Source: Calendula officinalis
Lineage: Eukaryota; Streptophyta; Magnoliopsida; Asterales; Asteraceae
DNA: 64,000 nt
Direction: 5' to 3'
Assembly: GCA_963853835.1 (NCBI GenBank)
Contig: OY970835.1
Location: 30,268,047 to 30,332,046 of the forward strand
Positions 1 through 11,450 of this stretch are shown one piece after another (the first letter of the stretch is position 1; each line of letters opens with the position of its first letter). The notes beneath the pieces were generated by a model that did no database searches, had not been told where the DNA came from, and saw only the letters and a list, made by a program, of their open reading frames with translations. Made by a program: the position numbers and the translations under genes.

Positions 1-59
1 ACTGTTAGGTTATGATAAGAGATAGATGGTGGTGACGCGGGGATCCCCGGTCACTGTGA

Positions 60-255
60 CGAGTGTATATATGTTTATACACTAGACACGTTTGTGCTTC
101 TAGTACGTATATGTTTACGTACTAGTCATGTTATGATTCTAGTACATATATTTTTATATATTAGATATGTTTGTGCTTCTAGTACATATAGGTTTATGTA
201 CTAGATATAGTTGTGTTTCTGATACCTATATGTTTAGGTGCTAGATATGTTTGCT
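60..255. repeat. Minisatellite of about 39-40 bp units with internal palindromes
   Basis: About five degenerate units follow one another. Each has a short palindrome of the form CTAGTAC(N)GTACTAG joined by a spacer such as ATGTTTGTGCTT. Example arms: GTACGTATATGTTTACGTAC near 101-120, then the variant GTACATATAGGTTTATGTAC near 181-200. The rest of 1-454 is AT-rich, holds no gene that I can see, and should contain the promoter of the downstream endonuclease V gene. Confidence 0.7.
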
Positions 256-454
256 AGGTAAGCAAGAACGATAGGATTGCATGTATTTTATGTAAAAGTT
301 GGTTGGTCATTAGCTGTTTGATCGTTATGTAAAAGTTAGTCGATCATTAGCTAATTGATCATTATGTTACCGAGGAAACATACCCGATGTGTGACCATCT
401 TTATATTTTCCTTCACCATTCCAATATTACAAGTACAATTTCAATTGCAATTTC

Positions 455-3277
455 ATGGAGATAAAATCTAAGGCTGAATCGTCCCCTTCTCCATCATCAT
501 CAGCGTTTCATCTGTCTGATCACGATCCTAACAAATGGATTAAGTAAGCACAATTCATTTTTCCCGCCTCAATAATTCTTCAGCAACCTAAAAATCTCAC
601 ATACGCAACTCAATTAGGGTTCAGGATTCATTGAAGAAGAAATTGATCGCTGAAGATGATTACACGTGGAAATTAAGGCAAGCAGAAGAAAGTAACGGAG
701 CAGAATCGTTGAAGTATATAGGTGGAGTTGATATAAGTTTCTCAAAAGACGATCCCTCTGTAGCTTGCGGAACCCTAATTGTTTTGGATTTCAAAACTCT
801 CGATATTGTTTATGAAGATTCGTCAATCGTTAAGATCAATGTTCCATATGTTCCTGGCTTTCTTGCCTTCAGAGAGGTGTGTTTTTCATTTTTACCTCAT
901 TATCGATCTCAGATTCACCTTAATTTTCCTCTAATTCTTATTTATTAGGTTACATCTTGATGTTGATTCACTTGATAGTTAAATTAAATGATCAATCATT
1001 ACTAATTTGGTCTATGTTTAATATAATCCAACTTGTAGTTTGTATTGCCCTTAGAGTCCTGTAGCAGAAAATGAGAGAAGCTAAATATCATTGTTTAATA
1101 TAATCCAACTTGCAAATTGTATGAATGTCATAATTGCTTAACAGGAGTTCTAAGCTGTTCATGAGTTAAATTAAGTAGTTATAACTGCCAAGTAAAGTTA
1201 TCTAATAACTTACATTGTTTATTGTATTCAGGCTCCAATATTTCTACAACTTTTGAAGAAAATGCAGAATGGCTCTCATCCTTTTTACCCTCAGGTTTTT
1301 ATCAGCATTTTTTCTCCCGCAACATGTTTATAATGATAAACTATGAATTAAATTTGTTTCCTCATTAAGTCTGTTCTTTATGTATTTAAATACTTGTACA
1401 CCGTGACATGTTTTTACTTTAATACTCAGTTGTTGATGATCGATGGAAATGGAATACTACATCCTCGAGGCATGTGTTTCTGTTAAAGCTATCTATGTAG
1501 TCTGTTTCATATCTTTTTCCTTCATTTTGCCACATGTTTTAATTCTAATTTTAGGTTGTTTTTTTTTTAATTTTTTTTTTCTTTTCAAATTAGTAGCATA
1601 GAGTTTTGGTAGAATGGAATTTAGTACCTATTATTAAATGATTGCATTCCTTTTATCGTTGGTTATGTAAATACATTAAATTGCATTCTTTTTATATGTA
1701 GGGTTTGGTTCTGCTTGTCATCTTGGGGTTTTGGCTAATTTGCCTACAATTGGCATAGGGAAAAATGTAAGTCGTATAAAGCAACTTATGGATTCACTAT
1801 TTGTTTTTCTTGCATACCTCTTCAAAAGATTTAAAACTATATATTTATATTCTCTCAAATCATTGAAGGAGTATAATGACTAAATAATCAAAGCATAATT
1901 ATTGACTTTTGGGCACTTAGATTTGTGAAATCCCACCTTAATTGGATGAAATGTATTTAATAAGTCAATGATTGTGAGAATATAAGTATGTGATTGACAG
2001 ATCCTTTTGTTGAGGTATCTGAATGAAAAAAAAAAAAAAAAAAACATGCGTGACAATTTATCTTTATTTTTATTTTATTTTTATTTTATTTTTGCATTTT
2101 CAGTTGCATCATGTGGATGGTCTTACTAATTCCAGAGTAAAGGAGCTTCTAGAAGCTGAAGAAAACTTAAACCTTGAATTCATCTCTTTGATTGGGGACT
2201 CGGGGAAAACTTTGGGAGCGGTGAGAGATTTAATCCATGTTTTTAATCCTTTTAAGTTTTTTTTTAAATCTTGATTTTTGTCATTTTGTTTTCCAACACA
2301 AGCTATTTATGAATTTTGTCTAATGTATTGATCTTTTTTTAATTATGGTGTGTAGGCTTTACATTCAAGTAAAGGATCATGTAAACCAATATTTGTTTCA
2401 GTTGGTCATCGTGTATCTCTTGCTTCTGCTGTTGAAATTGTTAAAAGAACATGCAAATATCGTGTGCCCGAGCCCATTAGGCAGGTAAAAAAAAACCTAT
2501 CCATTAGGTTAAATTCATATTAAAAGTTAGATGTTACTATAATAAAAAGGGCTAATGCACCTTGATGACCTGTGGTCATATGACTTTAATCTAAAGCTCA
2601 AATTACCACCATTATTTAAGAATATTAATTATTGAATATCAAATTTTTTAAAGACATACACATAAGTCACTATCTGTACAACAGTACAACAGATTACCAT
2701 TTACCTCCAATATTTAAGATTTTTTTGGCAAAGTATGCGACCAAATTGAACTTTTTCCGGAAAATACAGTACCTCAGGGTGCATGAACCTTATTTATATT
2801 TTCTTAACATTTGCCACGTAGATATATTATGGCTACGTCATATTTTGTCACCGGGTAAAATATATATCCGGTTGCTAGTGACTTAATTGACCGCTTTTTA
2901 AGTACAATTACCTAAATAAAAAAAAGACCAAATTTAACTTTTTCATAAAGTATGATAACCATATAGTGCATTAACCTAATTAAAATAAAAGACTACTAAA
3001 TCTACAGATCTTGCAGTCAATTAATTTTGTTGTATTATATTCTTTTAATTAGCATAGATTTATGGGTTTTGATAATAAATATCCTATATTTTTATCTATG
3101 GTAAGTTTATATTGTAAATGATTAGCCGAAACAAAAGGAAGAGAAACTGAATCATTGAGACAAATTGGATAATCATATGGAATATCAAAACCCTAAATTT
3201 ATTACTGACAGTTTACCTTCTTCTTTTGACTGTAGGCTGACATAAGATCAAGAGACTATCTTCGGAAGCATCATTGA
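455..3277 (+). CDS. ENDOV: Endonuclease V family protein, 8 exons, 267 aa
   Basis: Exons: 455-543, 618-876, 1232-1294, 1430-1469, 1702-1766, 2104-2220, 2356-2484, 3236-3277. They join in phase to 267 codons plus TGA. Visible family motifs are GGVDISF (Asp68), the PYVPG wedge motif at about 106-110, FRE (Glu116), IDGNG (Asp142), [12 protein letters not shown] and VGHRVSL at about 227-233. These match the acidic metal-binding residues of endonuclease V, which cleaves one base 3' of inosine; eukaryotic members act mainly on RNA. No organelle presequence is evident. Intron 4 starts with GC instead of GT (1470-1471). The usual-looking GT a few bases on would break the frame, so GC-AG is preferred. 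The start is the first ATG, followed by a Ser-rich leader. Intron 7 holds a probable TIR element. Family call is strong; the exon 1/2 border is the least certain. Confidence 0.88.
2549..2984. mobile_element. Possible MITE-like insertion in endonuclease V intron 7
   Basis: The ends look like an inverted pair: GGCTAATGCAC at the left, and GTGCATTAACC at the right whose reverse complement is GGTTAATGCAC. The interior has short foldback segments. I could not identify a clean target-site duplication, so the family is unassigned. It lies wholly inside the last intron. Confidence 0.35.
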
Positions 3278-3610
3278 GTCATTAATTTATCTCATAATCT
3301 CCCAAGGGGCTTGTACCATAGCGCTGTGTTTCCCATTGGCCTATGATTATGGGTTCGAGTCTAAAATGATGTAGATTTAGGAGTAGTTTAGAAAGTGCGT
3401 ATGTTGTTGTTAAAAAAAATATCGTTGTATTTTTGCTTAAAATGTTGTATCTCTTAATTTTTATCTTATTTATTGTATGAATGTAAAAGCTAAGCATAGA
3501 CTACCTTACAATGCTACTGACTTTTTAAGACGGGTAGTAATGGTGACAGACATGACCTTGGTGCTTGGTTATCATTGCTACCTCAATATTACATTAGTTT
3601 TCTTTCTCGA
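3278..3610. other. Intergenic spacer, no gene seen
   Basis: This holds the endonuclease V 3' flank. It has AT-rich sequence and no coding region or RNA gene that I can recognise. Confidence 0.5.
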
Positions 3611-6231
3611 TCTATACTAAACACATGACCGGTGACAATGACTACAACGAGCCAAATTATTTCCATTTTCGGAATTTTGCTACTCTCTAAAAAAATGCCT
3701 CAACACCAGCGACCTCTAGTCTAGGTTAAATAACAAACGCACAAGCCAACTCAGCTGGCCTCAGGCTACATCAAACACAAGTCAATTAAAGTGATAAACA
3801 AACGCCTATGGAGTGGGCTTCGGCCCACCAAAACAACTCAATCTCTATCGACCCGCCCAGACATTTGCTTCCCGCCTTCCTCGAAACCTGTTGGAATCCC
3901 CTCCTCGAAGCCGCCAAATCGACTCAAGTTAGCCACTCACCTTCAAAGGCTTTCTCCTCGATTCTGCAACTAGCCTCTTCGATTGCTTCAAAGATGAGTA
4001 TTCTTCTTCACCCTATAAATACACCAAACCGATTAGAGGTTCCCTCCAGTTTCTTATGACCATAATTTTCGTAATACTGTGATTCACGACCAATGATTCA
4101 TTCTTCGTTCACTGATTCATTTCGTTTAATTTTCATTTGAGCAATGTGGAATCTTTTGGTTAAGTGATTCACAAGACCAAAATTTTTAATGTTCGATTGA
4201 ATAGTGTTTAATTTTCTTAAGAGCAATGGGTAAATTCAAAATTTTAAAATCTTTTTCATGATCGATAGTTTTGGCATCGAGATACTTAATTTTTTCTATA
4301 AGTTTAGTTTTGCTAATTTTCGAGTATCCTTCTTAGTATTTGCATCGTTTTGTTTGAATTTTAGCATTTACATTAGCAGTGTATATTTTGAGTGATAGGC
4401 CTGGGCTGGATCAACGGGGTGGCTAATGGTTTAACACGGTTTAGATGTAAACGGGTCTATTTTTGTCAAAAAGTCATTTTAGTTGCCATTTACGGTTTAT
4501 TTCCATCAACTATGAATTTATTATTTCATATAATTATTTGATGATTTTGCTTTCTGAAAAAGCAATTTTGTTTACATTTCTGAGCAGCCAGATTTTTGAA
4601 GCTGCAGCTGCAGTTTGAACAGTTTGCTAACCTCACACGGATACGTAATCAAGCTTCACATGGTAAAACATTTACGTTGGTTGATTTAATTGAGTGATAC
4701 AAAATGAATGTTTTTTATAAACATTGATTTTATTTTCTGTTGACTAAATTTCACAAGTTAATCATGAATTTATATTTGACCCATTTCATTTGACCCGCAT
4801 CTGTTGATTTTATGAACAACCTTTTGAGTGATCAGTCCCCATTTTTAACCACGTTTTGCATTATGGGCCTGAGCCGGACTATCGGTTTGGCAAATAGGTT
4901 AATTGAAGTTTAGTTGGAGATGGCTTTGTTTGGTTAAAATGTCATTTCTCTGTTTTGTGTATCAATCTTTTCAAAATGGTCAAACGGGTTGAGTTGTTCT
5001 GTTAGTTTACTTGATGACACAAACTTGTTCGTTTTGAGCTGTTTAAATATACTTTACAAATTTTATTATAGTTGTAAATTTGATATAATCTTGAGTTCTG
5101 TTTCAATTAACTAATGCCTTTTTATCAATTAAAAAGGCGTAAATGAGAGGGCAATATTTTTGTGAAAAGCTTGACCGTAAATTATTCTCTTTAGAATGCA
5201 CTAAATATGACTTTTTTATATAAGGAGTTATCATGGTTGGGATTGTTGAACTATATATATTTGCAGACTTCAGATATATTTCAAGCTGATTTACCTTTGA
5301 ATCTAGAAGATATGTGTGTAGCCATTTTTAAGCATTAATTGCTTCCAGTCCATTAATATCGTTTTGTTTTGGTCGGACCATAGAATCTTCTTATTGTTTC
5401 AATTTAGTTTAGACATGGTCTTTTATATGCTTAGTATTAATTTTCATTTAATTCAACTAATTTGCAGGTATTGATTGAATAAATTATGACTCATCAATAT
5501 TCTTTCTACCCTTGGTAAAAACTTGCAAGTTACAAGATTTACTTCAACTAATTTGTCAAGTTTGCATTTTCCTTTTATTTTTGTTCTGGACAATGTATGT
5601 ATGTAGTGTAACGAATTTTCGTAATACAATTGCTGGAAGACGATGAATTTTGATATTTCTATTGTGATGATTGGTTTTTCCTTTTTTGTATGTGTCATTC
5701 TTAAGGTAAAAAATGTTTATATTTATGCTATTTAATTTTGCTTTTTTTACATGACTCTGAAATACCTCAATTTTGTCGATAGTGAGATCTAACCTTTGAT
5801 CTTAGCCATGAACGATACCAACAGTCTTGGGTTAATTACATGGTGCTTTGATCCAACTTAGATATCCAAAACTCCCTGACCCAAAATGTGTAAACAATGA
5901 CGCATATTTGATTGATTACATTATGTTATCTTGATGATTATGATATTTCTATCCATTCCCACTTAACTAATTGTTTCCATATCTATTTGTACAATGCTTG
6001 AGCCGCAATCGTACACGACCTAGCAAACTGACTATAATCGCTTTTGTAGTACTAATAATCGTTGACCCATTTGACGCATTTTAGTTCGTACAGATTTGAC
6101 GCATTTATACAGTTATACAGTTATTGTTTGGAAAAAGTGTAACCGAGCAACCTTTATTTTGCCGCAAAATATAGTTACAGGTACCTCCGCGTAAGGGTAC
6201 CCGCCGCCGCATTGCGCGGGTACCCTGCTAG
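3611..6231 (+). mobile_element. Probable non-autonomous Helitron
   Basis: The right end has the classic Helitron layout: a GC-rich hairpin with 10-bp arms GGGTACCCGC (6195-6204) and GCGGGTACCC (6216-6225), an inner CGC-ATT-GCG stem, then TG and the terminal CTAG (6228-6231) followed by T. The proposed left end is TCTATACTAA at 3611, preceded by A, which gives the expected A|T insertion site and a plausible 5'-TC terminus. The 2.6-kb interior has no RepHel ORF. It includes a relatively GC-rich stretch (3790-4060) with a TATAAATA box at about 4014, which may be captured host promoter or gene sequence. Two related segments near 4385-4500 and 4860-4960 look like an internal degenerate duplication. 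The 3' end is more certain than the 5' end. Confidence 0.55.
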
Positions 6232-6921
6232 TCATGTATAATGTACATGTAATACCTACCTTTTGTGCACAACATTTGGTCGTCTAAGTGACTAAACCAA
6301 GCCAAAATGGATGGGAGGGATTTCTCCGGTCGAAAGCCACCAATCAATTTAGCATCCAATTGTTACTTCTCATTTTTAAAATTTTAAATTTCTATCATTT
6401 TCACTTCCATTTAATTTGGCAATTGTTTTGAAAGTAAAATTCTAATTTGTGTTTTGGTCCAGCCCACAAAATGCTGTTATTTTACTTATTTATTCTAATT
6501 TTAAACCAAAGTTGAGCTCCAATACGGACGGCAGGGTTTTTATGTCCAAAAACTAGTTCAAAGTTTCGTTAATCAAAATCAAGATACCGCCTGATAACAT
6601 AAAATTGAAAATGAAACATAAAATACGGAGTAATTATTCTACGACTTAAAAGTCTCAAACAACACAATGACAAATAGCCAAGGATAATTCCAATTTTGAG
6701 TCACAAAAATATCAGATAAATTCATTAAAATACGATTTGAATGTAATATTCCCTAGTACAAATTAAAGAAAAAATGATAATAAAACTATATACACACTAT
6801 AATCCATTCGAAATCTTCCCAAAATCATGGAAACGTTACCATGAAAATAAATCAATAAAATAGAAACAAATGAACATATAATTGATATGAATGATTTAAG
6901 TTTAATGAGGTTGTTTTAATT
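6232..6921. other. Intergenic spacer and CML 3' flank
   Basis: AT-rich sequence between the Helitron 3' end and the stop codon of the minus-strand CML gene. It should hold the CML 3' UTR. No further gene is seen. Confidence 0.5.
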
Positions 6922-7563
6922 TTAAGCCATGGCGGCAAAGCCACCAGATCTCATCATCTGTTTAAATTCAGTAAAACTAACCATACCATCACCATCAACA
7001 TCTACCTTCATAATCATTCGCTTGCATTCATCCTCTTTCCGCCCTTGTTTCAGCCCTAACGATGCTAACACCGATCTCAATTCTTCAACCACAATAAATC
7101 CATCACGATTTTGATCGAACACATTGAACGCTTCCATCATATCCTCTTCATTCTCGCGATCATCCATAATCGTTTTATACAGATCGCCAAACTCATCGAT
7201 ATCAACACAACCGTCGCCGTTCACATCAATTTTCTCGATCATTTGAGTGATATCTGTATCGGAGATGAATATATTCATGTTCTCTAACGAATCGTTGAGT
7301 TCCTGCTTAGTGATTCTGCCATCGCCGTTTTTGTCGAACATCTGGAAGATTCGTTGGAGCTCGTTATGATCCATGCGCGAAGAACGTGGAATTTGTGGAG
7401 GTTGGAGTAATGGTGTAACGGTGTCGTTTTGGATCTGCTGCTGCTGCTGCTGTTGATTGTATGATTTAGGGAGGTGATTTCTGAGCTTTTTGGGAATCAG
7501 ACAGAGGAAGATTGAGTAGATGAGATTATAGAAGGTGAAAATTCTCGAACAGAGTGCAGGCAT
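6922..7563 (-). CDS. CML5-like: Calmodulin-like EF-hand protein with N-terminal membrane anchor, 213 aa
   Basis: An intronless 213-aa ORF with four canonical EF-hand loops: DKNGDGRITKQE, DVNGDGCVDIDE, DQNRDGFIVVEE and DVDGDGMVSFTE. All have acidic residues at loop positions 1 and 12, so four calcium sites are expected. The first ~25 residues (FTFYNLIYSIFLCLIPKKLR) form a hydrophobic segment followed by basic residues. This resembles the signal-anchor of the plant CML3/CML5 (MSS3) group, whose members go to endomembranes and not to free cytosol. A polyglutamine run (CAG/CTG-type repeat at 7436-7453) links anchor and EF-hands. It is expected to act as a calcium sensor; its target is unknown. 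The start is the only Met upstream of the anchor. The clade assignment is from remembered family features, not a tree. Confidence 0.92.
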   Translation of the reverse strand: MPALCSRIFTFYNLIYSIFLCLIPKKLRNHLPKSYNQQQQQQQIQNDTVTPLLQPPQIPRSSRMDHNELQRIFQMFDKNGDGRITKQELNDSLENMNIFISDTDITQMIEKIDVNGDGCVDIDEFGDLYKTIMDDRENEEDMMEAFNVFDQNRDGFIVVEELRSVLASLGLKQGRKEDECKRMIMKVDVDGDGMVSFTEFKQMMRSGGFAAMA

Positions 7564-9367
7564 TGTTAATTAGCCTTAATTTGCTGTTTCTGCAGAATAA
7601 AAAAAAAACTCTGTATGGTGAAGAAGAAAGGGAAGGAAAGTGAAGATTTTGTAATACAAGGAGTCCAGTTAGGTGGGGGTGGGGTCGAGGGTAAATTTTA
7701 GAAATTGGTGCATAATATCATTTCTAGGATTCGATACAATTACGTAATCGTGCAAGATGTTCAAAATAATCTCCTAAAATTCACGCGTTTAATCCTGTTA
7801 AAAAGATAATTTAACAATATAAAAATATTATTAAAAATTCTGTAAGTCAACATGATTCATTACGGGTTATAGACTAGTTAAATTACATACACGAACAAAA
7901 TTTTATCACCTAGCAATTATAAATAATGGAGCTTTTTGTGATGTATTATGTTTCAAAAAAAATTTTAATAAACAAAAGAGAAAGTAAGTGTTGATAGATA
8001 CACCCGGCCCAATAAATGAATACAATTTGAGAAATGTTATTTATGCAATTTAAGTCTACAAATCATCATATTTATATCTTGCAAAAAAGTTTAATTCGGC
8101 AACTTTGATCGGCCCTATTGAACCTAGCCTCTAAGAATACTCGATGATAGAGTATATTTTAACTCACACAACGGTTGGGAATCATAGTGGATTAGGGCTT
8201 CAACCCGTAACTTATATGTTATCTTGCAAGTTTTCTCATATCATTACCAACTTTGCTACACACTAGAGACATCATATTTATATATATGATGTGAATTTGT
8301 GACACTTCGCAAAATGAAAAGATAAAATGAGAGAAGAGAAAATAAAAATGAAACATGTTATTATATACTTGTGTAGCATTTTGGCAACTTAAATTGTAGG
8401 CTTAAATAATATTTATCTGGGCATTTTAGTTGAACCATCAATTTTGTCATATTTACATTATTTATGCATGGATGATCATCATGTGGCATCAAGATTCGGG
8501 TTGATAATTTTAATTAATTAATTTACATTATTATTGTATGTAGTTGTGTTTTTCTTTAACATATTAAAGTTAATAATTTACAATATATAATAATTTTGCT
8601 ATTAAATAATTAATGATGTTAGAGTGGGAGGTGTGTCGTGGAGGTGTGTGGAATGTGATTATTAGGTTTCCTTAGCTGTTTGCTCTTGTGTTTTGGTCAA
8701 TCAATAACGCGTTTCCACAATTGCTGCTTGGTGATATGGATTAGGTTTGTAAATTTTAACGGATCGATCTAACCATTAAAATACTACTATAAGGTTCCTT
8801 AAAAAATAATGTGGTCACATATATGATGTTTTTAGGAGCAGTTTCTTTATCTGTAATAGATGTTTGATTATCTATATATTAACTTTTACATACCTCGTCT
8901 TTAACATAATTGGATAATATTATGTTGTAGTATATTGAAACAAAATAATCTTCAATAAGTTAAAGGCTATGCACTTTGGCTTCATAACTACGTGTATAGA
9001 TTAGTAGACTAGTATCTACATTAAACTATTATGTATTTTAGACATAAATTATAAGAAACAATAACAATTCACTGTATAACATATTCAATAGGACCCCATG
9101 AAAATTAGGTGAGGATGGAAAAGCTCAACGGATCTATATTCTATTCTATGATGTTGGAAAACGCGGAAAGTTTGAAAAGGGCCGGCAACATTAAGCATAC
9201 GACCGTTTTTTATAAAGCCAGAAAAGCAGTGTAGCTCAGGCGCGTCATTCCTAGAACTATTCTTTTCATTTTCATTATATTTTTAATTCCTTTCTCGGAA
9301 AGAAAAATCTAATACGGCTTGATATTGACATTTTTAAGCATATTCATTATCGTCGATATCACGTAAA
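7564..9367. other. Intergenic spacer upstream of the CML gene
   Basis: The proximal part carries the CML 5' UTR and promoter region. The remainder is AT-rich (many runs of A and T, no long ORF) and I see no gene, RNA or complete element. Confidence 0.45.
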
Positions 9368-9369
9368 TT

Positions 9370-11450
9370 GAGTGTGTTTTTAATAGGATTTCATTTGATA
9401 TTACTCAATTTACTAGCAATTGTGCATTTCATGTTTGAAGATGAAAAAGATGGTGAAAACGGGCTAAAAAGGAGCTAAAAAGGAAAATAAGCAAGTGTGA
9501 AGAGGCTCGCCAGCACGAGCCTGGCGTGAGCCATTCGCGTCTAACACCGGAATTATCTGTTTGCTTAGTCGCGACAGCCTAGCGTCTAGGCATGTAAACG
9601 AACCGAACGTTCAAAGAACGGTTCGCGAACCGTTCGGCGGGACTTTGTTTATGTTCGTTCGTTTAGCTAAACAATCCGAACAAGATTTTGTGTTTGTTTA
9701 GTTAAACAAACGAACACGAACAAAGATCCGTTCGTTCGTTAACGTTCGTGAACATTCGTTCGTGTTCGTTTGTTTACGTTCGTTTGTTAGTGTTCGTGTT
9801 TGTTTATTCTTGAATTAAATATAAAATATTATTCATAATATTGATTAATTATAATTAAAATAAAAAATAAAAAATATAAATATATAAAGCCCTTAAGTGT
9901 AGATTTTCTTGTGCAATTCATTTAGAACACTAGATCTCCATTACTTGTTTAGAATTAACAATCTTGGGTTGTTCATGTTTCCAGTTGTGCAACTTATATT
10001 TTTGATATCCTTAAGGTGGTTTGGAAATGGTAGAAACATGTTTTCCTGCACTTTGTTTGTTGTGTTCGTTTGTGTTTGTTTATGTTCGTTTGTGTACGTT
10101 TGTGTTTGTTTATGCTCGTTTGTGTTCGTTTGTGTACGTTTGTATTCATTTGTGTTTGTTTTGTGTACGTTTGTATTTGTTTATGCTTGTTTGTGTTCGT
10201 TTATGTTTTTTACCCTCGTTCACAAACCATTCGTGAACACTAAATTTTCTTAACAAACGAACACGAACACAAAATTCCGTTCGATAAGTGTTCGTGAACC
10301 ATTCACGAACATATTTTTTCCTTAACAAACGAACACGAACAAGGCCTCGTTCGTGTTCGTTCGGTTCGTTTACAAGCCTGCAGTAGCATCTAAAATGTAC
10401 ACCTCGCGTCCGCTAAGTCACCTGGAACCAGACCTCGTGTCGCAAGCTCGGCGCGAGGTGACGCTGCCCTGTGTGTTTTATACCAGAACAGTTCGAATCT
10501 GAAGATAACTTGTGAGGGGACTGTGTTTTTGGGCAGTTAGAAGACGAAAATTGGCAGTTCTCAAGAGGATTCATCATTAAATCAAGCAATTTATTGGTTT
10601 TTCGTTATTTTCTTCAAAACAATGTTCGGTATTATGAATTTCTATGTTCGTTTGATGATTATTAGCATCTCTATGGGCTAATAATCTTTATATTCACTAT
10701 GTTTGACGGATTTTAGGTCTATGTTTGGTTAATTTTAGGGTTAACTATCTTTTGTTTGAACAATTGTTAAACAATGCATTAATCTTTTGGTTTAAACCTT
10801 TGATCTTTGTCGTTTAATTTGTTTATTGGTGATTAGTTTAATTATTGACAACACTTGGACTAGTTATTGATATCCTCACCTTTTCACTTAAGTAACCTAG
10901 ATGGCGATCCACTAGAAATGGGGATTGAGATTAGATTCCAATTAGTTAGGATAAACCAGAAGTCTACACTTTGTAACGAAAGTTCTAGGTTTAGAGAGTT
11001 TAGGTAATCCAAACCTATTAAGATCAACAACCCGAGGTGTGACTAGATTATAATTTTTGAGAGAAGAAATTCCTATTAATTATGGTTAGTTTATTAAAAG
11101 GGATTAAGAGGAATTTAGTATCGTGACCTCTAGAACAATAGAAGTAATCAGAGCTTAATAACCAGACGTAGACCTAGATGAAGTCATGCGTAATGAATAT
11201 CCTTTAATTCCTTGAAAATGATTTCCAAAAGCAAAGTACATTTCACTTCTCAAGTATTTTATTAATCAATTTAATCTTTAAAAATCAAAACAATGAAACT
11301 CTACTTATTCAAACTAATTAATTTGTTAGTTCTTGATCACTGGTTGAGTTACATAAATCGCTCCCTGAGGATTCGACAACTCGAAATACTTACCTAAGCT
11401 ATATTACCCGTGATTATGTATACATGCCTATAAATAGGATAATCTAGATT
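9370..11450. mobile_element. Degenerate LTR-retrotransposon remnant or solo LTR, interrupted by a foldback element
   Basis: The flanks of the foldback element read like the LTR of a Ty3/gypsy element of the Tat/Athila kind. There is a GAAAACGGGCTAAAAAGGAG stretch (about 9455-9475), GC-rich inverted words such as GCTCGCC/GGCGTGAGC, and a conserved-looking CTCCCTGAGGATTCGACAAC block at about 11362-11381. I see no gag or pol homology, primer-binding site or clean TG...CA ends with target duplication. Family and borders are therefore tentative. Confidence 0.35.
9585..10377. mobile_element. Foldback/TIR element of about 0.79 kb
   Basis: Both ends carry the same inverted 17-mer TGTAAACGAACCGAACG (left about 9593-9609; right as its reverse complement CGTTCGGTTCGTTTACA at about 10357-10373), inside a longer imperfect repeat AGGC(A/T)TGTAAACG. 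The interior is built of short repeats of GAACACGAACA and TTCGTTTGTGTTCG, with a tandem GTTTGTG(T/C)(A/T)CGTTT array at about 10060-10210. The flanks show TAGCGTCT (left, about 9580-9587) and TAGCATCT (right, about 10383-10390), a possible 8-bp target duplication with one mismatch. An 8-bp duplication would suit hAT-type transposition. The 60-114 aa ORFs here are repeat by-products. Confidence 0.6.

Noticed and set aside
60..255. CRISPR-like array
   Set aside because: Units are contiguous degenerate repeats without unique spacers, and the genome is a plant nuclear one.
3791..4059. Two overlapping 60-83 aa ORFs in the Helitron
   Set aside because: They overlap in different frames with no recognisable motif; at most part of captured or untranslated sequence.
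9909..10328. Three overlapping ORFs of 60-114 aa with VFVCVCLCSFV-type repeats
   Set aside because: They are translations of the short-period repeats in the foldback element; no family and repeats read in several frames.
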